Shown here: positions 1 through 8,963 of the stretch, piece after piece
Layout: each line of letters begins with the position of its first letter
Numbering within the stretch: the first letter of the stretch is position 1
NCBI GenBank assembly: GCA_902778125.1
Contig: CACYWH010000020.1
Span: 1-33,845, forward strand
Source: an uncultured Erysipelotrichaceae bacterium
Lineage (GTDB): Bacteria; Bacillota_I; Bacilli_A; RF39; UBA660
Length of the DNA stretch: 33,845 bases
Direction of reading: 5' to 3'
Translations under genes and position numbers: made by a program
The notes under the pieces: model-generated
The model's database searches: none
What the model was told of the DNA's origin: nothing
Seen by the model: the letters and a program-made list of their open reading frames with translations, nothing else

Positions 1-2
1 AG

Positions 3-2909
3 TTTGAAAGCAGTATAACACTACATCCAAAATTCTTAACAGAAGGAGAAACTCAGAAAGAAAAATTAAGTGCAAAAAAATACACAATAACATTTGATAA
101 TAATGGTGGAAGTGGAAGTATAGATAAAGTAGAAGTAGAATATGAAGGTCAATTATATAAGTTAAAAAGTTTACCAAAGAGAAGTGGATATGTATTCTTA
201 GGATTTTATGATAGTAAAGAAACAGGAAAAGGGAAACAATATTATAATGAAAAAGGAGAAAGTATAAGAAACTTTGATAAAGTAAATAATACAACGTTAT
301 ATGCAAGATGGAGTAAAGAAGTAAAACAAGAATCAACACCAAGTACGCCAGTTGAGCCACCAAAAGAAGAAAAGAAATATACAATAACATTTAATTTGAA
401 TAATGGAAGTGGAGGACAAACTTCATCTGTGAGTGTAACAAATGGAAGTACAATGCCATCAATAAGTAAGACAGCTCCAACAAGAAAAGGTTATATATTT
501 GTAGGATGGTATGATAACTCTGACTATATAATGGGGACACAATATTATAAGGCAGATGGAAGTAGTGCAAGAACATATGATAAAACAAGTAATATGACTT
601 TGTATGCCGGATGGAAAAAAGAAGAAGTAAAACTAGTTAAATATACAGTAATTTATGATAGAAATGGTGGAAATGGAAGTGTAAGTTCACAAAGTGTAGA
701 AAGTGGAAAAAATATAAATCTACAAGAAAATAAATATACGAAAGTTGGATATACATTTACAGGATGGAATACTCAAAAAGATTCAAAAGGAAAAGCATAT
801 AAAGAAAAAGAAAGTATAAAAGTAATAAGTAATATAACACTATATGCAATGTGGAGTGCAAATAAATACACAGTAACATTTAATTTAAATAGTGGAAATG
901 GTAATGTTCCAAATAGTGTAACTGCGACATATGGAAGCGTGATGCCAAGTATAAGTGGAATACCCACAAGAAGTGGCTACACATTCATGGGCTGGTATGA
1001 TAATACTGACTGGACAAAGGGAACACAATATTATAAAGAAGATAATTTAAGCGCAAGAATATATAATAAAACAAGTAATATAACTTTGTATGCAGGATGG
1101 GAAAAGAAAGAAGATACATCAAAGCCAACATATACAGTAGCATTTAATTTAAATAGTGGAAATGGAACTATTCCAAGTAGTGTAAAAGCAACAAATGGTT
1201 CATCAATGCCAAACATAACAAGTACTGTACCATCAAAAACAGGATATACATTTATGGGCTGGTATGATAACTCAGACTATACAAAAGGAAAACAATATTA
1301 TACAGATAAGAATAAGAGTGCAAGGAGTTATGATAAGAAAGCGGCGACAACATTGTATGCAGGATGGAAAGCAATCACATTTACAGTAAGTTATAACTCT
1401 AACGGAGGAAGTGGAACAACAAATAGTCACACATGTACATATGATAAGGATTGTAAGTTATCATCAAATGGATTTACAAGAAGTGGATATATATTCACTG
1501 GATGGAAGAAAAACAATACAGGAAGTGTAGTGGCAGTAGGATCAAGTATAAAGAATGCTGTAGCGAGTGGAACAGTTACATATTATGCGCAATGGTCAAG
1601 TTCAACATATACAGTATCATTTAATATAAACAATGGAAGTGGTACAACTCCAAATAAAGTAACTGCAACATATGGAAGTGCAATGCCAAAGATAACTACA
1701 ACTGTTCCAACAAGAACTGGCTACACATTTATGGGCTGGTATGATAATGCGGATTATACAAAGGGTACTCAATATTATAAAGAAAATAATTTGAGTGCAA
1801 GAACATATAACAAATATGCAGCGACAACATTATATGCAGGATGGAAGGTAAATACATATAAAATAACATTTAATTTGAATAATGGAAGTGGAACGACCCC
1901 AAGTAAGGTAACAGTAACATATAATGAACCATTGCCAAAGTTAACTATAAAAGCACCAACAAGAAGTAAATATGTATTCCAAGGCTGGTATGATAGTTCT
2001 GACTGGACAAAGGGTAAAAAATATTATAATGCAGATGGAACCAGCGCTCGCCCATATGATAAAACAAAAAGTGCAGTATTATATGCAGGATGGAGAAAAA
2101 GTGGAGAAAACATTAAAGTTGCATCATTTAATATAGGTTACTTTACTTGTGGAACTGCAAACACTCCTAATTGTTTAGGTTCTCTAAATGAATATCAAAA
2201 TCATAGTATATCAATATTTACAGCAGACACTATTAAAAATGAAGGAATAGATATTATTGGTTTTCAAGAAATTAGAGATCCATATAAGGGTGGATGTACA
2301 ATTCAAGGTAAGTACTGTAGATTTAATAATGTTAATTGTATATATTCTGTTGACTATTTAAGATACATTCTTAAAAGTTTAGGAATTAATACTAATAATA
2401 GTACAGAACTTAATAAACATTTTGTTCATAGTTGTCCGGCTAACGTCGATGCAACATATTCTAAATATGAAGTTGATACATCTAAAACAAAAACATATGA
2501 TTTAGGTGGTTCAAGAACTATAGATAAAGTTGTAATAAAAGTAAATGGAGTAAATATTTCATTTTATAATACACACTTAGGATTAGATCCAGATAATGAA
2601 GGCCATTGGAAAAAAATGACAGACATTGTAACTAAAGATGAAAACCCAGTAATAATAACAGGTGATTTCAATTTTAGAGAAATATCTAGATATAATACAT
2701 ATTTAAAAGAAAAAGGCTTTATAATTGCTGCTCATGATGATATTAAACATAACATGAATCATAATCCTCATTACATGGATTCTGTATTTGTAAGACCATA
2801 TGGTAGTGATAATGTAAGTCATATAAGTGTTGTTAGTTCTAAAACTATTGATATGTATGATAAATATTCTGACCATAATTTAATTATTGCTGAGCTTTCA
2901 ATATATTAA
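3..2909 (+). CDS. InlB-type repeat protein with C-terminal EEP (DNase I-like) domain, 5' partial
   Basis: The reading frame is open from base 3, so the true start lies upstream of the window; 968 residues are visible. Eight beta-grasp units of the InlB / Listeria-Bacteroides type run from about residue 27 to 700. Each begins like YTVTFNxNxGSG, has a central GYxFxGWYD and ends TLYAGW; six are about 80 residues and two (units 3 and 6) are shorter. From about residue 704 a complete endonuclease/exonuclease/phosphatase fold follows, with FNI (metal-site Asn), GFQEI (Glu), NTHLGLD, ITGDFNF, MDSVF and SDHN. All usual EEP catalytic residues appear present, so it should be a metal-dependent phosphodiesterase or nuclease. 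The protein ends shortly after SDHN with no sorting signal or membrane helix. The substrate (DNA, lipid or phosphoinositide) cannot be read from sequence. Extracellular location is inferred from the repeats. Confidence 0.85.
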   Translation, partial: FESSITLHPKFLTEGETQKEKLSAKKYTITFDNNGGSGSIDKVEVEYEGQLYKLKSLPKRSGYVFLGFYDSKETGKGKQYYNEKGESIRNFDKVNNTTLYARWSKEVKQESTPSTPVEPPKEEKKYTITFNLNNGSGGQTSSVSVTNGSTMPSISKTAPTRKGYIFVGWYDNSDYIMGTQYYKADGSSARTYDKTSNMTLYAGWKKEEVKLVKYTVIYDRNGGNGSVSSQSVESGKNINLQENKYTKVGYTFTGWNTQKDSKGKAYKEKESIKVISNITLYAMWSANKYTVTFNLNSGNGNVPNSVTATYGSVMPSISGIPTRSGYTFMGWYDNTDWTKGTQYYKEDNLSARIYNKTSNITLYAGWEKKEDTSKPTYTVAFNLNSGNGTIPSSVKATNGSSMPNITSTVPSKTGYTFMGWYDNSDYTKGKQYYTDKNKSARSYDKKAATTLYAGWKAITFTVSYNSNGGSGTTNSHTCTYDKDCKLSSNGFTRSGYIFTGWKKNNTGSVVAVGSSIKNAVASGTVTYYAQWSSSTYTVSFNINNGSGTTPNKVTATYGSAMPKITTTVPTRTGYTFMGWYDNADYTKGTQYYKENNLSARTYNKYAATTLYAGWKVNTYKITFNLNNGSGTTPSKVTVTYNEPLPKLTIKAPTRSKYVFQGWYDSSDWTKGKKYYNADGTSARPYDKTKSAVLYAGWRKSGENIKVASFNIGYFTCGTANTPNCLGSLNEYQNHSISIFTADTIKNEGIDIIGFQEIRDPYKGGCTIQGKYCRFNNVNCIYSVDYLRYILKSLGINTNNSTELNKHFVHSCPANVDATYSKYEVDTSKTKTYDLGGSRTIDKVVIKVNGVNISFYNTHLGLDPDNEGHWKKMTDIVTKDENPVIITGDFNFREISRYNTYLKEKGFIIAAHDDIKHNMNHNPHYMDSVFVRPYGSDNVSHISVVSSKTIDMYDKYSDHNLIIAELSIY

Positions 2910-2913
2910 CAAA

Positions 2914-2940
2914 AATAAAAAGGACAATGTCCTTTTTATT
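2914..2940 (+). terminator. Rho-independent terminator after the EEP repeat protein
   Basis: An inverted repeat (AAAAAGGAC / GTCCTTTTT with a 3-nt AAT loop, arms 2917-2925 and 2929-2937) starts a few bases after the stop codon. Flanking A/T pairs extend the stem, and a T-rich tail follows. Confidence 0.8.
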
Positions 2941-2962
2941 TTGAAATGTTAACCAAAAAAGG

Positions 2963-2991
2963 TTGACATAATATATAAAATATTGTATATT
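2963..2991 (+). promoter_or_regulatory. SigA-type promoter of rpsP
   Basis: TTGACA at 2963-2968 and TATATT at 2986-2991 are separated by 17 nt. The predicted start lies just before the AAGGAGG ribosome site (about 3002-3008) of rpsP. Confidence 0.75.
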
Positions 2992-3014
2992 ATTTAACGC
3001 AAAGGAGGAAAATA

Positions 3015-3284
3015 ATGGCAGTTAAAATTAGATTAAAAAGAATGGGTGCTAAAAAAAGACCTTATTATCGTTTAGTTGTAGCTGATTCAAGAGCTAAAAG
3101 AGATGGTAATGTAATTGAATCTATAGGAACATATATGCCACTTGAAGCAGAAAAATTTAATATTAATAAAGAATCTGCTTTAACATGGTTAGAGAAGGGA
3201 GCTCAACCTACAGATACAGCAAGAAACATTCTTAGTGAAGTAGGTGTTATGGAACAGTTCCATAATTCTAAAAAAAGTAAATAA
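3015..3284 (+). CDS. rpsP: 30S ribosomal protein S16
   Basis: This is an 89-residue small-subunit ribosomal protein, the usual length for bacterial S16. The N-terminal block [16 protein letters not shown] and the following [11 protein letters not shown] are the family signature; the C-terminal part includes [16 protein letters not shown]. It binds 16S rRNA during 30S assembly. An AAAGGAGG site sits 7 nt before the ATG and a strong SigA-type promoter lies upstream. Its stop codon overlaps the start of the KH-domain gene by one base (TAATG), so the two form an operon. The rimM and trmD genes that commonly follow in Firmicutes are absent here. Confidence 0.97.
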   Translation: MAVKIRLKRMGAKKRPYYRLVVADSRAKRDGNVIESIGTYMPLEAEKFNINKESALTWLEKGAQPTDTARNILSEVGVMEQFHNSKKSK

Positions 3285-3526
3285 TGAACCTAGTAGATTT
3301 TTCTGAAATGATCGTTAAAAGACTTGTTCAGGAACCAGATCTTGTTAAAGTACAAGAATTTGATAATGAAGAAGACACTACAATAGAAATACTAGTATCT
3401 GAAGCAGATATGGGTAGAGTAATTGGTAAAAAAGGTAAAATAGCAACAAGTATTAAAACATTAATTCAAGCAAAAGCTTATAACGATGGAAATAAAAAAG
3501 TTAAAGTTAACATAGATTCATTTTAA
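3284..3526 (+). CDS. khpA: KH-domain RNA-binding protein KhpA (YlqC family)
   Basis: This 80-residue single-KH protein contains GRVIGKKGKIA, the GxxG RNA-binding loop, in a beta-alpha-alpha-beta context. Length and position directly after rpsP match KhpA/YlqC of Firmicutes, which pairs with KhpB/Jag and binds RNAs involved in cell elongation and division. Its ATG shares its first base with the rpsP stop codon and has no ribosome site of its own, implying translational coupling. A hairpin terminator follows at once, so the conserved rpsP-khpA pair ends here without rimM, trmD or rplS. Confidence 0.93.
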   Translation: MNLVDFSEMIVKRLVQEPDLVKVQEFDNEEDTTIEILVSEADMGRVIGKKGKIATSIKTLIQAKAYNDGNKKVKVNIDSF

Positions 3527-3549
3527 GAACTATTTTAGTTCTTTTTTTA
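3525..3549 (+). terminator. Terminator of the rpsP-khpA operon
   Basis: Arms AAGAACTA (3525-3532) and TAGTTCTT (3536-3543) enclose a 3-nt loop and are followed by a T run. The stem overlaps the khpA stop and the last codon of the convergent gerAB. The T run is only on the plus-strand side. Confidence 0.8.
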
Positions 3550-4621
3550 TGCCTAATTTTATTAAAGATATAACTATAATAAATAATGTTATTCCTGTAA
3601 AAATAAGCGGTATATAAATATATTTATATGATTCATTAAAATTATTGTTAGAAAATATAAAGTTAGGTACCATAAAACATATTATCATTATTATAATATT
3701 AATGATATTAGTGTTTTTTGATATATTAAATGTTTCTTTTATACTACTAAATATATATGTAAGCATTATATTTGAAATATTAATTATAAATAAAAACCAT
3801 GCTGATATACTAACATTTTCAAGAGAATCTAAAATAGAAAAGAGATTAATCCTTTTAAGAGTAGAATAAATTGGATAATCAAATAGAGATGTAATTTTAG
3901 AACCATTAACTCCTATACAAGTAAAAACTGAACAAAATATAATAATAAAAGATATAGTAATCATTAAATAATAATACTTACCAATTTTATTTGAGTCATT
4001 TATCATGTTTAATGGTATTACATTAATATAAATAAGTGGTATAGAAAAATAACCTGCAAATATAAGTGAAGTAATAATAATATCTTTTAAACTAACACTA
4101 ATTAATGGTAAATAGTTTTGAAAATCTATTTGTGATATTAAACTCCCAAAGTCAAAAAAGAAATTAAATATAGATAAAAAGAAAGTTATTACTGAAACTC
4201 TAATTACAGTGTTTATTCCTTTTGAAGCAGTATAATATGTTAATGATAATATTAATAAAGATATTAAGAATCTAGGAGTTTCAATTAAATATTGATTTGA
4301 TAAAAAGGTTGTTAATCTATAAGTTATTAATATATATCCAAATATAGAACATAATATTGAAATTAAACTAATTATTATATAAATTTTTGGATATATTATT
4401 TTTATTTTACCAGTATATGTTAAATCCTTTTTTTGTTTATAAAAAGTTAATATAATTTTAGCTATTATCAATGAAAAAACAAATCCAATAATAATCGCTA
4501 TTAATGATGAATTACCAGTATTATAAATTATATATGAACTAAAAATTCCATAAAATGTAGAACAACATAAGGATAATATTATTGTTGAAATACTAAAACT
4601 ATTTATTTTTTCTTTATTCAT
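3530..4621 (-). CDS. gerAB: Spore germination receptor B subunit (GerAB family)
   Basis: This 363-residue, very hydrophobic protein has about ten predicted membrane helices and no signal peptide. Length, topology and linkage to GerAA and GerAC identify it as the APC-superfamily B subunit that binds the germinant (amino acid or sugar) in the inner spore membrane. The N-terminal segment, with a first helix near residues 10-32, fits the GerAB/endospore germination permease layout, though the sequence is divergent. It is the last gene of the minus-strand operon; its ATG overlaps the TGA of gerAC by four bases (ATGA). Identification rests as much on context as on motifs. Confidence 0.87.
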   Translation of the reverse strand: MNKEKINSFSISTIILSLCCSTFYGIFSSYIIYNTGNSSLIAIIIGFVFSLIIAKIILTFYKQKKDLTYTGKIKIIYPKIYIIISLISILCSIFGYILITYRLTTFLSNQYLIETPRFLISLLILSLTYYTASKGINTVIRVSVITFFLSIFNFFFDFGSLISQIDFQNYLPLISVSLKDIIITSLIFAGYFSIPLIYINVIPLNMINDSNKIGKYYYLMITISFIIIFCSVFTCIGVNGSKITSLFDYPIYSTLKRINLFSILDSLENVSISAWFLFIINISNIMLTYIFSSIKETFNISKNTNIINIIIMIICFMVPNFIFSNNNFNESYKYIYIPLIFTGITLFIIVISLIKLGIKKELK

Positions 4622-5691
4622 TTTTTGAGTTCTCCAATAGAATTAATTATTGTTTTAACTTTTATATTTACATTTATTTCTTTTAAATGATTATTCCAAT
4701 CATTATTTTTAAAATCAAAATAGCTTTTATTATGTTTATAAATATAATTGCCAATACCAATAAAGTCAACATTATTTTCTTTGGCAATATTGATAACATC
4801 TTCTATATTATTTTTAATATGATTATTTATTAGTTTACTTAAAGTATCTATATCTTTTGGATTATCTAAATCATATTTACAATTATAACTATTTATTTTA
4901 ACTTTTAAATTTGCATTTATATTAAATTCTTTTTTACTTAATTTAAAACTACTTTTAGAATTTTCAATTTCAATAGAGAATGTGTTTTTATCACAAGGAA
5001 TGTTTATAACTGTTTTACCTAATTTATTCTTAATTATATTGTAGTAAATACCATTAGTATCATTTAATGTTATTTTCTTATTGTTATCATTATAGGCTAT
5101 TATTTCATCTAAATATAATACAGTTTCGTTATTATTTTTTATAACTTTTAAATTTGGATATATTGGTTCTATGCCATATTCTAATTTTCTATATATTAAA
5201 TCTAAAAATGTAATAGGGGTAGAAGATGAAAAAATATTATTATTAAAATTCATTAATTCTTTAATATATAAAGCACTTCCGTTATTATCTTTATAAATGT
5301 TTAAGATATCTTCTTTATATTTATCTTCTATAAAATAAACATTAAAATTCATTTTTGATTTTGTTTCTCTTAAAAAATAGTCATAAAAGTCTTTTTTATT
5401 TAAAATTAAGTTCTCAGTTAAAATTAATGTTTTTAAATGTGAAATAAATATATCTTTATTAGATAGCTTTGATATTTTAAAAAGGCATTCATCTATATTG
5501 TCACATGTTGTAGTATATACTTTGATTTTTGTTTCTGTTTCATTTTCAATTATTTGACTGGTTATTTCATATTTATTATTCTTATAATCTATAATCATTC
5601 CACTAATGATTACAAGATCATTAATTTCTACATAGTCATAACACCCTGAAAGCAAAAAAATAATAGTTAATAATATTAGTATTTTTTTCAT
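4618..5691 (-). CDS. gerAC: Spore germination receptor C subunit, lipoprotein (GerAC family)
   Basis: This 357-residue protein has a lipoprotein signal: a hydrophobic N-terminus ending in the lipobox LLSGC, with Cys17 as the lipidated residue. The next block (YDYVEINDLVIISGMIIDY) corresponds to the conserved start of mature GerAC proteins, and the C-terminal half has the alternating hydrophobic pattern of the family. GerAC is the outer-face subunit of the germinant receptor and needs diacylglycerol addition for function in Bacillus. The gene starts 40 nt after the unknown membrane gene and overlaps gerAB by four bases. It ends in TGA, which argues against TGA being read as Trp. The ribosome site is weak. 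Confidence 0.92.
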   Translation of the reverse strand: MKKILILLTIIFLLSGCYDYVEINDLVIISGMIIDYKNNKYEITSQIIENETETKIKVYTTTCDNIDECLFKISKLSNKDIFISHLKTLILTENLILNKKDFYDYFLRETKSKMNFNVYFIEDKYKEDILNIYKDNNGSALYIKELMNFNNNIFSSSTPITFLDLIYRKLEYGIEPIYPNLKVIKNNNETVLYLDEIIAYNDNNKKITLNDTNGIYYNIIKNKLGKTVINIPCDKNTFSIEIENSKSSFKLSKKEFNINANLKVKINSYNCKYDLDNPKDIDTLSKLINNHIKNNIEDVINIAKENNVDFIGIGNYIYKHNKSYFDFKNNDWNNHLKEINVNIKVKTIINSIGELKK

Positions 5692-5731
5692 ATTTCACCA
5701 ATATTATTTTTAACTATTATTTTATATTTAT

Positions 5732-6343
5732 TTATAAATTATATATTAAATTCATTATATTTGGAAAAAGTACTATCATAGCTATACCTAAAAGATAAGT
5801 GCAAAGCGGTATTAAGCTAAAATATTTTCTTGATTTTAAATTATCACTTAGATTATATAATATAGCTAGAACTGTCGCTATTACAAGAATTGCTCCAGCT
5901 ATAAAAAGATAATTATATAGGTTTGTAGAATTATCTGACATAAGTGGACTATTTAATATACCACTTAATGTAAATCCTATCATTATTGCAAGTCCAGTAA
6001 TTCCATGTGAGAATAAAAATATTATTCCAAAACCTTTGGTTCTAGTTCCTACATAGTATCCTGATAGAAAGAATACATATCCGAAAAAATACATTGCACT
6101 ATTTTCAAATTTACCTATATTAATGAAGCCGAGAAGTCCTATTACAATTGATATTATACTATTAAAAAATAGTTCTTTATCAATATCTCCTAATAGACTC
6201 TTTTTTTCAGTAACAATAACATGATCTCTTTCTCTTCTAATAAGATTTTCAAGTTCAGTATTTATTACATTAGGCCTTTCCTCATATAATTTTTTGATTT
6301 CTTCAATATTTTTTTGAAACGTTTCTTGACTATGTTCATTCAT
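5732..6343 (-). CDS. Unknown membrane protein inside the gerA operon
   Basis: I do not recognise this 203-residue protein. About 60 charged, probably helical N-terminal residues (cytosolic) precede roughly five membrane helices, at about 62-80, 85-102, 106-128, 143-166 and 173-200. It has no signal peptide or lipobox and is not GerAA, GerAB, GerAC or the lipoprotein GerD. A good AGGAG site precedes the ATG. It sits 47 nt after gerAA and 40 nt before gerAC on the same strand, so co-expression with the receptor is likely. An accessory receptor subunit is plausible but unproven. Confidence 0.85.
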   Translation of the reverse strand: MNEHSQETFQKNIEEIKKLYEERPNVINTELENLIRRERDHVIVTEKKSLLGDIDKELFFNSIISIVIGLLGFINIGKFENSAMYFFGYVFFLSGYYVGTRTKGFGIIFLFSHGITGLAIMIGFTLSGILNSPLMSDNSTNLYNYLFIAGAILVIATVLAILYNLSDNLKSRKYFSLIPLCTYLLGIAMIVLFPNIMNLIYNL

Positions 6344-6368
6344 AATTTACTTCTCCTATATTAATACA

Positions 6369-6377
6369 ATTATATCA
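6369..6377 (-). promoter_or_regulatory. Possible extended -10 promoter between gerAA and the unknown membrane gene
   Basis: On the minus strand TGATATAAT matches an extended -10 element (TGnTATAAT), about 25 nt before the unknown gene's start. No good -35 is visible. It could add a second transcript for the last three genes. Confidence 0.3.
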
Positions 6378-6390
6378 TAATCTAATCTTA

Positions 6391-7779
6391 TCACATACTT
6401 TTTTTATTTGTATTTTGCATCATTAATCCATTTTTTATTAATTTTCTTTTTGACTTAAATGTTTCGAAAGAAATTATGAATGGTTTGTTAAAGGATTTAA
6501 TACTGCATAATTTTGTTAATATGAATAAGAATCCAAAGACTATACCAACAATTCCAAAGAAACAAGATAATATCATCATTAAGTATCTATAAAGTCTAAT
6601 TGAAGATTGAAAATCTTGAAATGCAAAAAATATTGAACTAATTGCTGTTATAGCAACTACGATAACCATGATAGGGGAGACAATACCAGCAGAAACTGCA
6701 GCATCTCCAAGAACCAATGCACCAAGTATAGATAATGAAGTTCCTCTAGTTGTAGGAGTTAATGCATCTGCTTCATATAATAATTCAAATGTAATCATTA
6801 AAAGAAAAGCCTCTATTAAAGCAGGAAATGGTACACCTGAACGTTGAAGTGAAAAATTGATTAGTAAACTTGTTGGTAACATTTGTTGATCATACGTAAT
6901 TAATGACAAATATATCGCAGGTGCAAATATCGTTATTAAAAGTGCTAAAATTCTAATAAACTTAACAAATCCAACGTATACTTTTTTTTGATAATTATCT
7001 TCACTGTTGTAGAAATATTCTATAAAGAAAGTTGGAATTATTAAAACGTTACTTGAATTTTCAGTTAGTATACATATTTTTCCTTCAGTTAAACATTTAG
7101 CAACATTATCAGGTTTTTCTGTAGATTTTATAGTTGGTATAATTGTTTTATTTTCATTTTTTATAAGTTCTTTGATATAGTATGTATCTAATATTTTATC
7201 TGTTTTAATATCTTTAATTTTGTTAGTAACATCTTCTAATAAATTTTTATCAACAATATTATTCATATACATGATACTTACTTTTGTTTTGGTTACTGAA
7301 CCCATAGTTAATTCTTCTATATATAAGTTTTCACTTTTAATTCTTTTTCTAATTAGCCCAATATTAGTGTTATAGTTTTCATTGAAAGCATCTTTGGGCC
7401 CTTTTATTGTGGGTTCACTTGTTGGCTCTGAAACAGCTCTATCTAAAGATGCTTTTGTTTCAATTGCTATTATTTCCTCATTATAGATTAATATAGTAAA
7501 ACCATTAAATAAATATTCCATTACTGCGTTTTCTTTTATTTCTATAAAGCTGATAGATGGTATATGATTTAATAAGTCTTTTTTTAATGAAGAAAACATT
7601 TCATTTTTTAATAAACTTCTTTTAGATAAATAATCTAATATAAATGAATTGCTTAATGAAGAATTAGAAACTGTTTGTATATTTATGACATATAATTTAT
7701 ATAAATTAGTTAGTATTTCTTTTATTTGTAAGTCTGGCATATAAGTTTTTTTATCTTTTAAATAATTTATTATTTTCAT
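6391..7779 (-). CDS. gerAA: Spore germination receptor A subunit (GerAA/GerKA family)
   Basis: This 462-residue protein has the GerAA layout: a soluble N-terminal region of about 270 residues followed by a membrane domain. Diagnostic stretches are RAVSEPTSEPTIKGPKDAF (about residues 114-132), PFPALIEAFLLMITFELLYE and SILGALVLGDAAVSAGIVSP. The A subunit forms the oligomeric ion channel of the Ger receptor in the inner spore membrane. It is the first gene of the minus-strand cluster gerAA - unknown - gerAC - gerAB, divergent from the metallophosphoesterase gene. No strong ribosome site precedes the ATG. Germinant specificity cannot be told. Confidence 0.95.
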   Translation of the reverse strand: MKIINYLKDKKTYMPDLQIKEILTNLYKLYVINIQTVSNSSLSNSFILDYLSKRSLLKNEMFSSLKKDLLNHIPSISFIEIKENAVMEYLFNGFTILIYNEEIIAIETKASLDRAVSEPTSEPTIKGPKDAFNENYNTNIGLIRKRIKSENLYIEELTMGSVTKTKVSIMYMNNIVDKNLLEDVTNKIKDIKTDKILDTYYIKELIKNENKTIIPTIKSTEKPDNVAKCLTEGKICILTENSSNVLIIPTFFIEYFYNSEDNYQKKVYVGFVKFIRILALLITIFAPAIYLSLITYDQQMLPTSLLINFSLQRSGVPFPALIEAFLLMITFELLYEADALTPTTRGTSLSILGALVLGDAAVSAGIVSPIMVIVVAITAISSIFFAFQDFQSSIRLYRYLMMILSCFFGIVGIVFGFLFILTKLCSIKSFNKPFIISFETFKSKRKLIKNGLMMQNTNKKSM

Positions 7780-7799
7780 ATTTCTATTATTTTCAATTA

Positions 7800-7828
7800 T
7801 TGATAATTTATTCTTAAAATAGTATAAT
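7800..7828 (+). promoter_or_regulatory. SigA-type promoter of the metallophosphoesterase gene
   Basis: TTGATA at 7800-7805 and TATAAT at 7823-7828 are separated by 17 nt, in the divergent gap with gerAA. A ribosome site (AGGAAGTG) follows. Confidence 0.75.
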
Positions 7829-7851
7829 ACTTAACCAGGAAGTGATGTGGT

Positions 7852-8934
7852 ATGCCATATATTATGATGTTCTTAATTCTTATACTTTTAATTGTATTAA
7901 TTATTTCTTTATATTTATATATATATCAAGTAGTTAAACTTTTGAAGTTAGATAAGAATAAGTTAATAAAATATGTTGCGTTAATAGTAGCAATTATATT
8001 AATTTTTGGATCAATATATGTCATATTTGTAAGTACTTTTTGGAGTCTTGTATCACTTTTTATATTACACTTATCTTTGCTTTCATTTATAACATATTTA
8101 TTAAATATATTATTAAAGAGATTTAAGTTATGGAACAAAATATATGTGTTTATATCTTTAATGTTAAGCTTTATTGTAATTGTTTATGGATACTTTAATA
8201 TGTTAAATGTTGTATCAACTACGTATACTGTTCATAATGAAAAATTAGATAATCAATATAAAATTGTATTAATTGCTGATTTACATTATGGGGTAAGCTT
8301 GAATGATAAACAATTAAAAAAATATTGTGATGAGATTAGTTCGTTAAACCCTGATTTTGTTGTTTTAGCAGGAGACATTGTAGATGAGAGAACAACGAAA
8401 AAGCAGATGGAAAGTGCATTTAAATTACTTGGTTCAATAAAAAATAATTATGGAATATTTTATACATATGGAAACCATGATAAAAATAATTATTCAGCTA
8501 ATCCTGCATATACTAGTGTAGAACTTGCAAAAGAGATTCAAAAGAATAATATAAATATATTAGAAGAACAAATATATTTAATAAATGAAGATTTAGTTAT
8601 TATTGGTAGGGGATATGATGTAAGAACATCTCTTGATCAAATATTAAAATATGTTGATAAAGAAAAATTCTTATTAGCTGTAGATCATATACCTCAAGAA
8701 TATATTCCAAATATGGAATCTGGTATTAATATGTTATTATCTGGACATACTCATGCAGGACAAATATTTCCTGTAGGATTAATTGAAAGAATATTTAAAA
8801 CATCTGATTTAATATATGGAATTAGTGAATACGAAAACTTTACTGGCATAGTAACTTCTGGTATAGCAGGATGGGCAATGCCAATGAGAACTGAAAAACA
8901 CAGTGAATATGTAATTATTAATTTAGAACAATAA
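7852..8934 (+). CDS. Membrane-anchored calcineurin-like metallophosphoesterase (YkuE/YaeI-like)
   Basis: This 360-residue protein has about four N-terminal membrane helices (residues 3-25, 40-62, 64-86 and 99-120), then a metallophosphoesterase domain. The metal-binding motifs are in order: ADLHYG, AGDIVD, YGNHDKNN and the paired SGHTHAGQ near residue 300. These are the conserved Asp/His/Asn ligands of the dinuclear site. Relatives of this architecture act on phospholipid head groups such as UDP-diacylglucosamine or on phosphodiesters near the membrane; the substrate here is unknown. It has its own promoter and ends at a hairpin shared with the convergent protease gene. Confidence 0.9.
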   Translation: MPYIMMFLILILLIVLIISLYLYIYQVVKLLKLDKNKLIKYVALIVAIILIFGSIYVIFVSTFWSLVSLFILHLSLLSFITYLLNILLKRFKLWNKIYVFISLMLSFIVIVYGYFNMLNVVSTTYTVHNEKLDNQYKIVLIADLHYGVSLNDKQLKKYCDEISSLNPDFVVLAGDIVDERTTKKQMESAFKLLGSIKNNYGIFYTYGNHDKNNYSANPAYTSVELAKEIQKNNINILEEQIYLINEDLVIIGRGYDVRTSLDQILKYVDKEKFLLAVDHIPQEYIPNMESGINMLLSGHTHAGQIFPVGLIERIFKTSDLIYGISEYENFTGIVTSGIAGWAMPMRTEKHSEYVIINLEQ

Positions 8935-8963
8935 AAAAAGATATTTTTGAAAATATCTTTTTT
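8934..8963. terminator. Bidirectional terminator between convergent genes
   Basis: A long A/T-rich hairpin (GATATTTT / AAAATATC core, flanked by A6 on the left and T6 on the right) can end transcription from both directions. It serves the metallophosphoesterase on plus and the M48 protease on minus. Confidence 0.8.

Noticed and set aside
3645..3869. Plus-strand open frame antisense to gerAB
   Set aside because: It lies wholly within the well-supported gerAB gene and has no ribosome site or neighbours on its strand.
7780..7851. SigG-like promoter (GAATA and AATAATA) for gerAA on the minus strand
   Set aside because: The would-be start site falls almost on the start codon, leaving no leader, and AT-rich chance matches are likely.
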